Origin: Candidatus Krumholzibacteriia bacterium
GTDB lineage: Bacteria; Krumholzibacteriota; Krumholzibacteriia; LZORAL124-64-63
Length of the DNA: 5,319 nucleotides
NCBI GenBank assembly: GCA_030632925.1
Contig: DAOVTU010000272.1
Span: 1 to 5,319, forward strand
Direction of reading: 5' to 3'
The position numbers were made by a program, and so were the translations under genes. The notes under the pieces were generated by a model. It saw only the letters and a program-made list of their open reading frames with translations, had not been told where the DNA came from and searched no databases. This document shows, one piece after another, positions 4,808-5,319 of this stretch (within the stretch, counting starts at the first letter, position 1; each line of letters starts with the position of its first letter).

Positions 4808-5319
4808 ATGTCCATCCCCATTACCGAGAAACTTATCCAACGTCAGATCAACCACTGGAACGGGCTGCGGAAATTTCTGGTGCCCGACACGCCCGATCGG
4901 AAGCCGCGCCGCCCTCCGGTCATCACGGTTTCGCGGCAAGCCGGCGCCGGCGGCCGACAGCTGGCCGAAGCCCTCTGCAAGCGTCTGGACCTGCAACTTC
5001 ATGACCGATCTCTGGTCGAACAGGTCATGCGGCAGGAGAACCTGCCCCCAGCCTTGGTGGCCGAAATGGACGAGCAGATCACCAGCCAATCCCATCTTTG
5101 GATCAAGGGGCTGTTCAACCGCCGCATCTTCCTGTTGAAGGAGTACCAATCTGCACTCACCAATACCATCTCGGCCCTGGCCGATTCGGTGGGTGGGGTT
5201 TTCCTGGGCCGTGGAGCCAACCACGTTCTGGGTGACCGGGCCGACCTGCGCCTGCGGGTGGTGGCGGGGTTCGAGTCGCGCCTGGACCGCATCCAGCAGC
5301 GGGTTGATTTGAGCCGGGC
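4808..5319 (+). CDS. Cytidylate kinase-like family protein, 5' part only
   Basis: The first 170 residues are present and the gene continues past the right edge. ATG 4808 is chosen for its AAAGGGGG ribosome binding site 5 nt upstream (4795-4802). After an N-terminal extension of about 36 residues, rich in charged residues, comes PPVITVSRQAGAGGRQLAEA (36-55), the nucleotide-binding segment typical of the cytidylate kinase-like (Cytidylate_kin2) family. It is followed by LQLHDRSLVEQVM (62-74), which corresponds to the family's 'YDRELI' segment, and FLGRGANHVL (132-141), then RLRVVAGFESRLDRI (148-162), a likely lid/base region. The loop has GGR rather than the canonical GK[ST] P-loop of true CMP kinases, which is usual in this family. 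The substrate is unknown, and a housekeeping CMP kinase role should not be assumed. It is divergent from the glycosyltransferase operon across 151 bp and need not be related to it. Confidence 0.87.
   Translation, partial: MSIPITEKLIQRQINHWNGLRKFLVPDTPDRKPRRPPVITVSRQAGAGGRQLAEALCKRLDLQLHDRSLVEQVMRQENLPPALVAEMDEQITSQSHLWIKGLFNRRIFLLKEYQSALTNTISALADSVGGVFLGRGANHVLGDRADLRLRVVAGFESRLDRIQQRVDLSR

Noticed and set aside
4657..4821. A 55-residue N-terminal extension of the glycosyltransferase, starting at an ATG at 4821
   Set aside because: It does not resemble a GT4 N-terminus, would overlap the start of the divergent kinase-like gene, and would place the well-spaced promoter inside the coding region. 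The GT4 fold begins naturally at MKILHVGK.
4730..5224. Minus-strand open frame of 164 codons near the right end
   Set aside because: It is opposite the kinase-like gene, which has a good ribosome binding site and family motifs; the minus-strand frame has none.

Overview
The window is a GC-rich (by eye about 60%), tightly packed bacterial segment. A signal peptide on one protein, the cytoplasmic molybdenum/selenium enzyme genes and a capsule- or lipopolysaccharide-style glycosyltransferase suggest an anaerobic or facultative, probably diderm, bacterium. The phylum cannot be fixed from the sequence alone. Desulfobacterota or an FCB-group candidate phylum are guesses only. I see no mobile element, tRNA, rRNA or CRISPR array.

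Layout. Positions 1-226 (minus strand) hold the 5' end of a secreted TPR-type protein that runs off the left edge. It has a clear ribosome binding site and its own sigma70-like promoter in the 178-bp gap at 227-404. Positions 405-4656 (minus strand) hold five overlapping genes, read in the order GT4 glycosyltransferase, yqeC, MobA/MocA-like nucleotidyltransferase, xdhC, yqeB. The first, second and fourth junctions are 4-nt stop/start overlaps (ATGA, TTGA, GTGA), and the third is a 14-nt overlap. This strongly suggests one translationally coupled transcript. A 151-bp divergent gap (4657-4807) separates it from a plus-strand cytidylate-kinase-like gene (4808 onward) that runs off the right edge.

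Biology. YqeB and YqeC are marker proteins of selenium-dependent molybdenum hydroxylases, enzymes of the xanthine dehydrogenase type that carry a labile, SelD-dependent selenium at the molybdenum site. XdhC binds molybdenum cofactor and helps load the sulfido (or selenido) ligand. The MobA/MocA-like protein would convert molybdopterin to its cytosine dinucleotide form. Four consecutive genes thus form a cofactor maturation module, but neither a hydroxylase nor selD is present here. The odd partner is the glycosyltransferase, which is the first gene of the operon. It has a well-spaced promoter that places the predicted transcription start on its ATG, so the operon may begin with a leaderless message.
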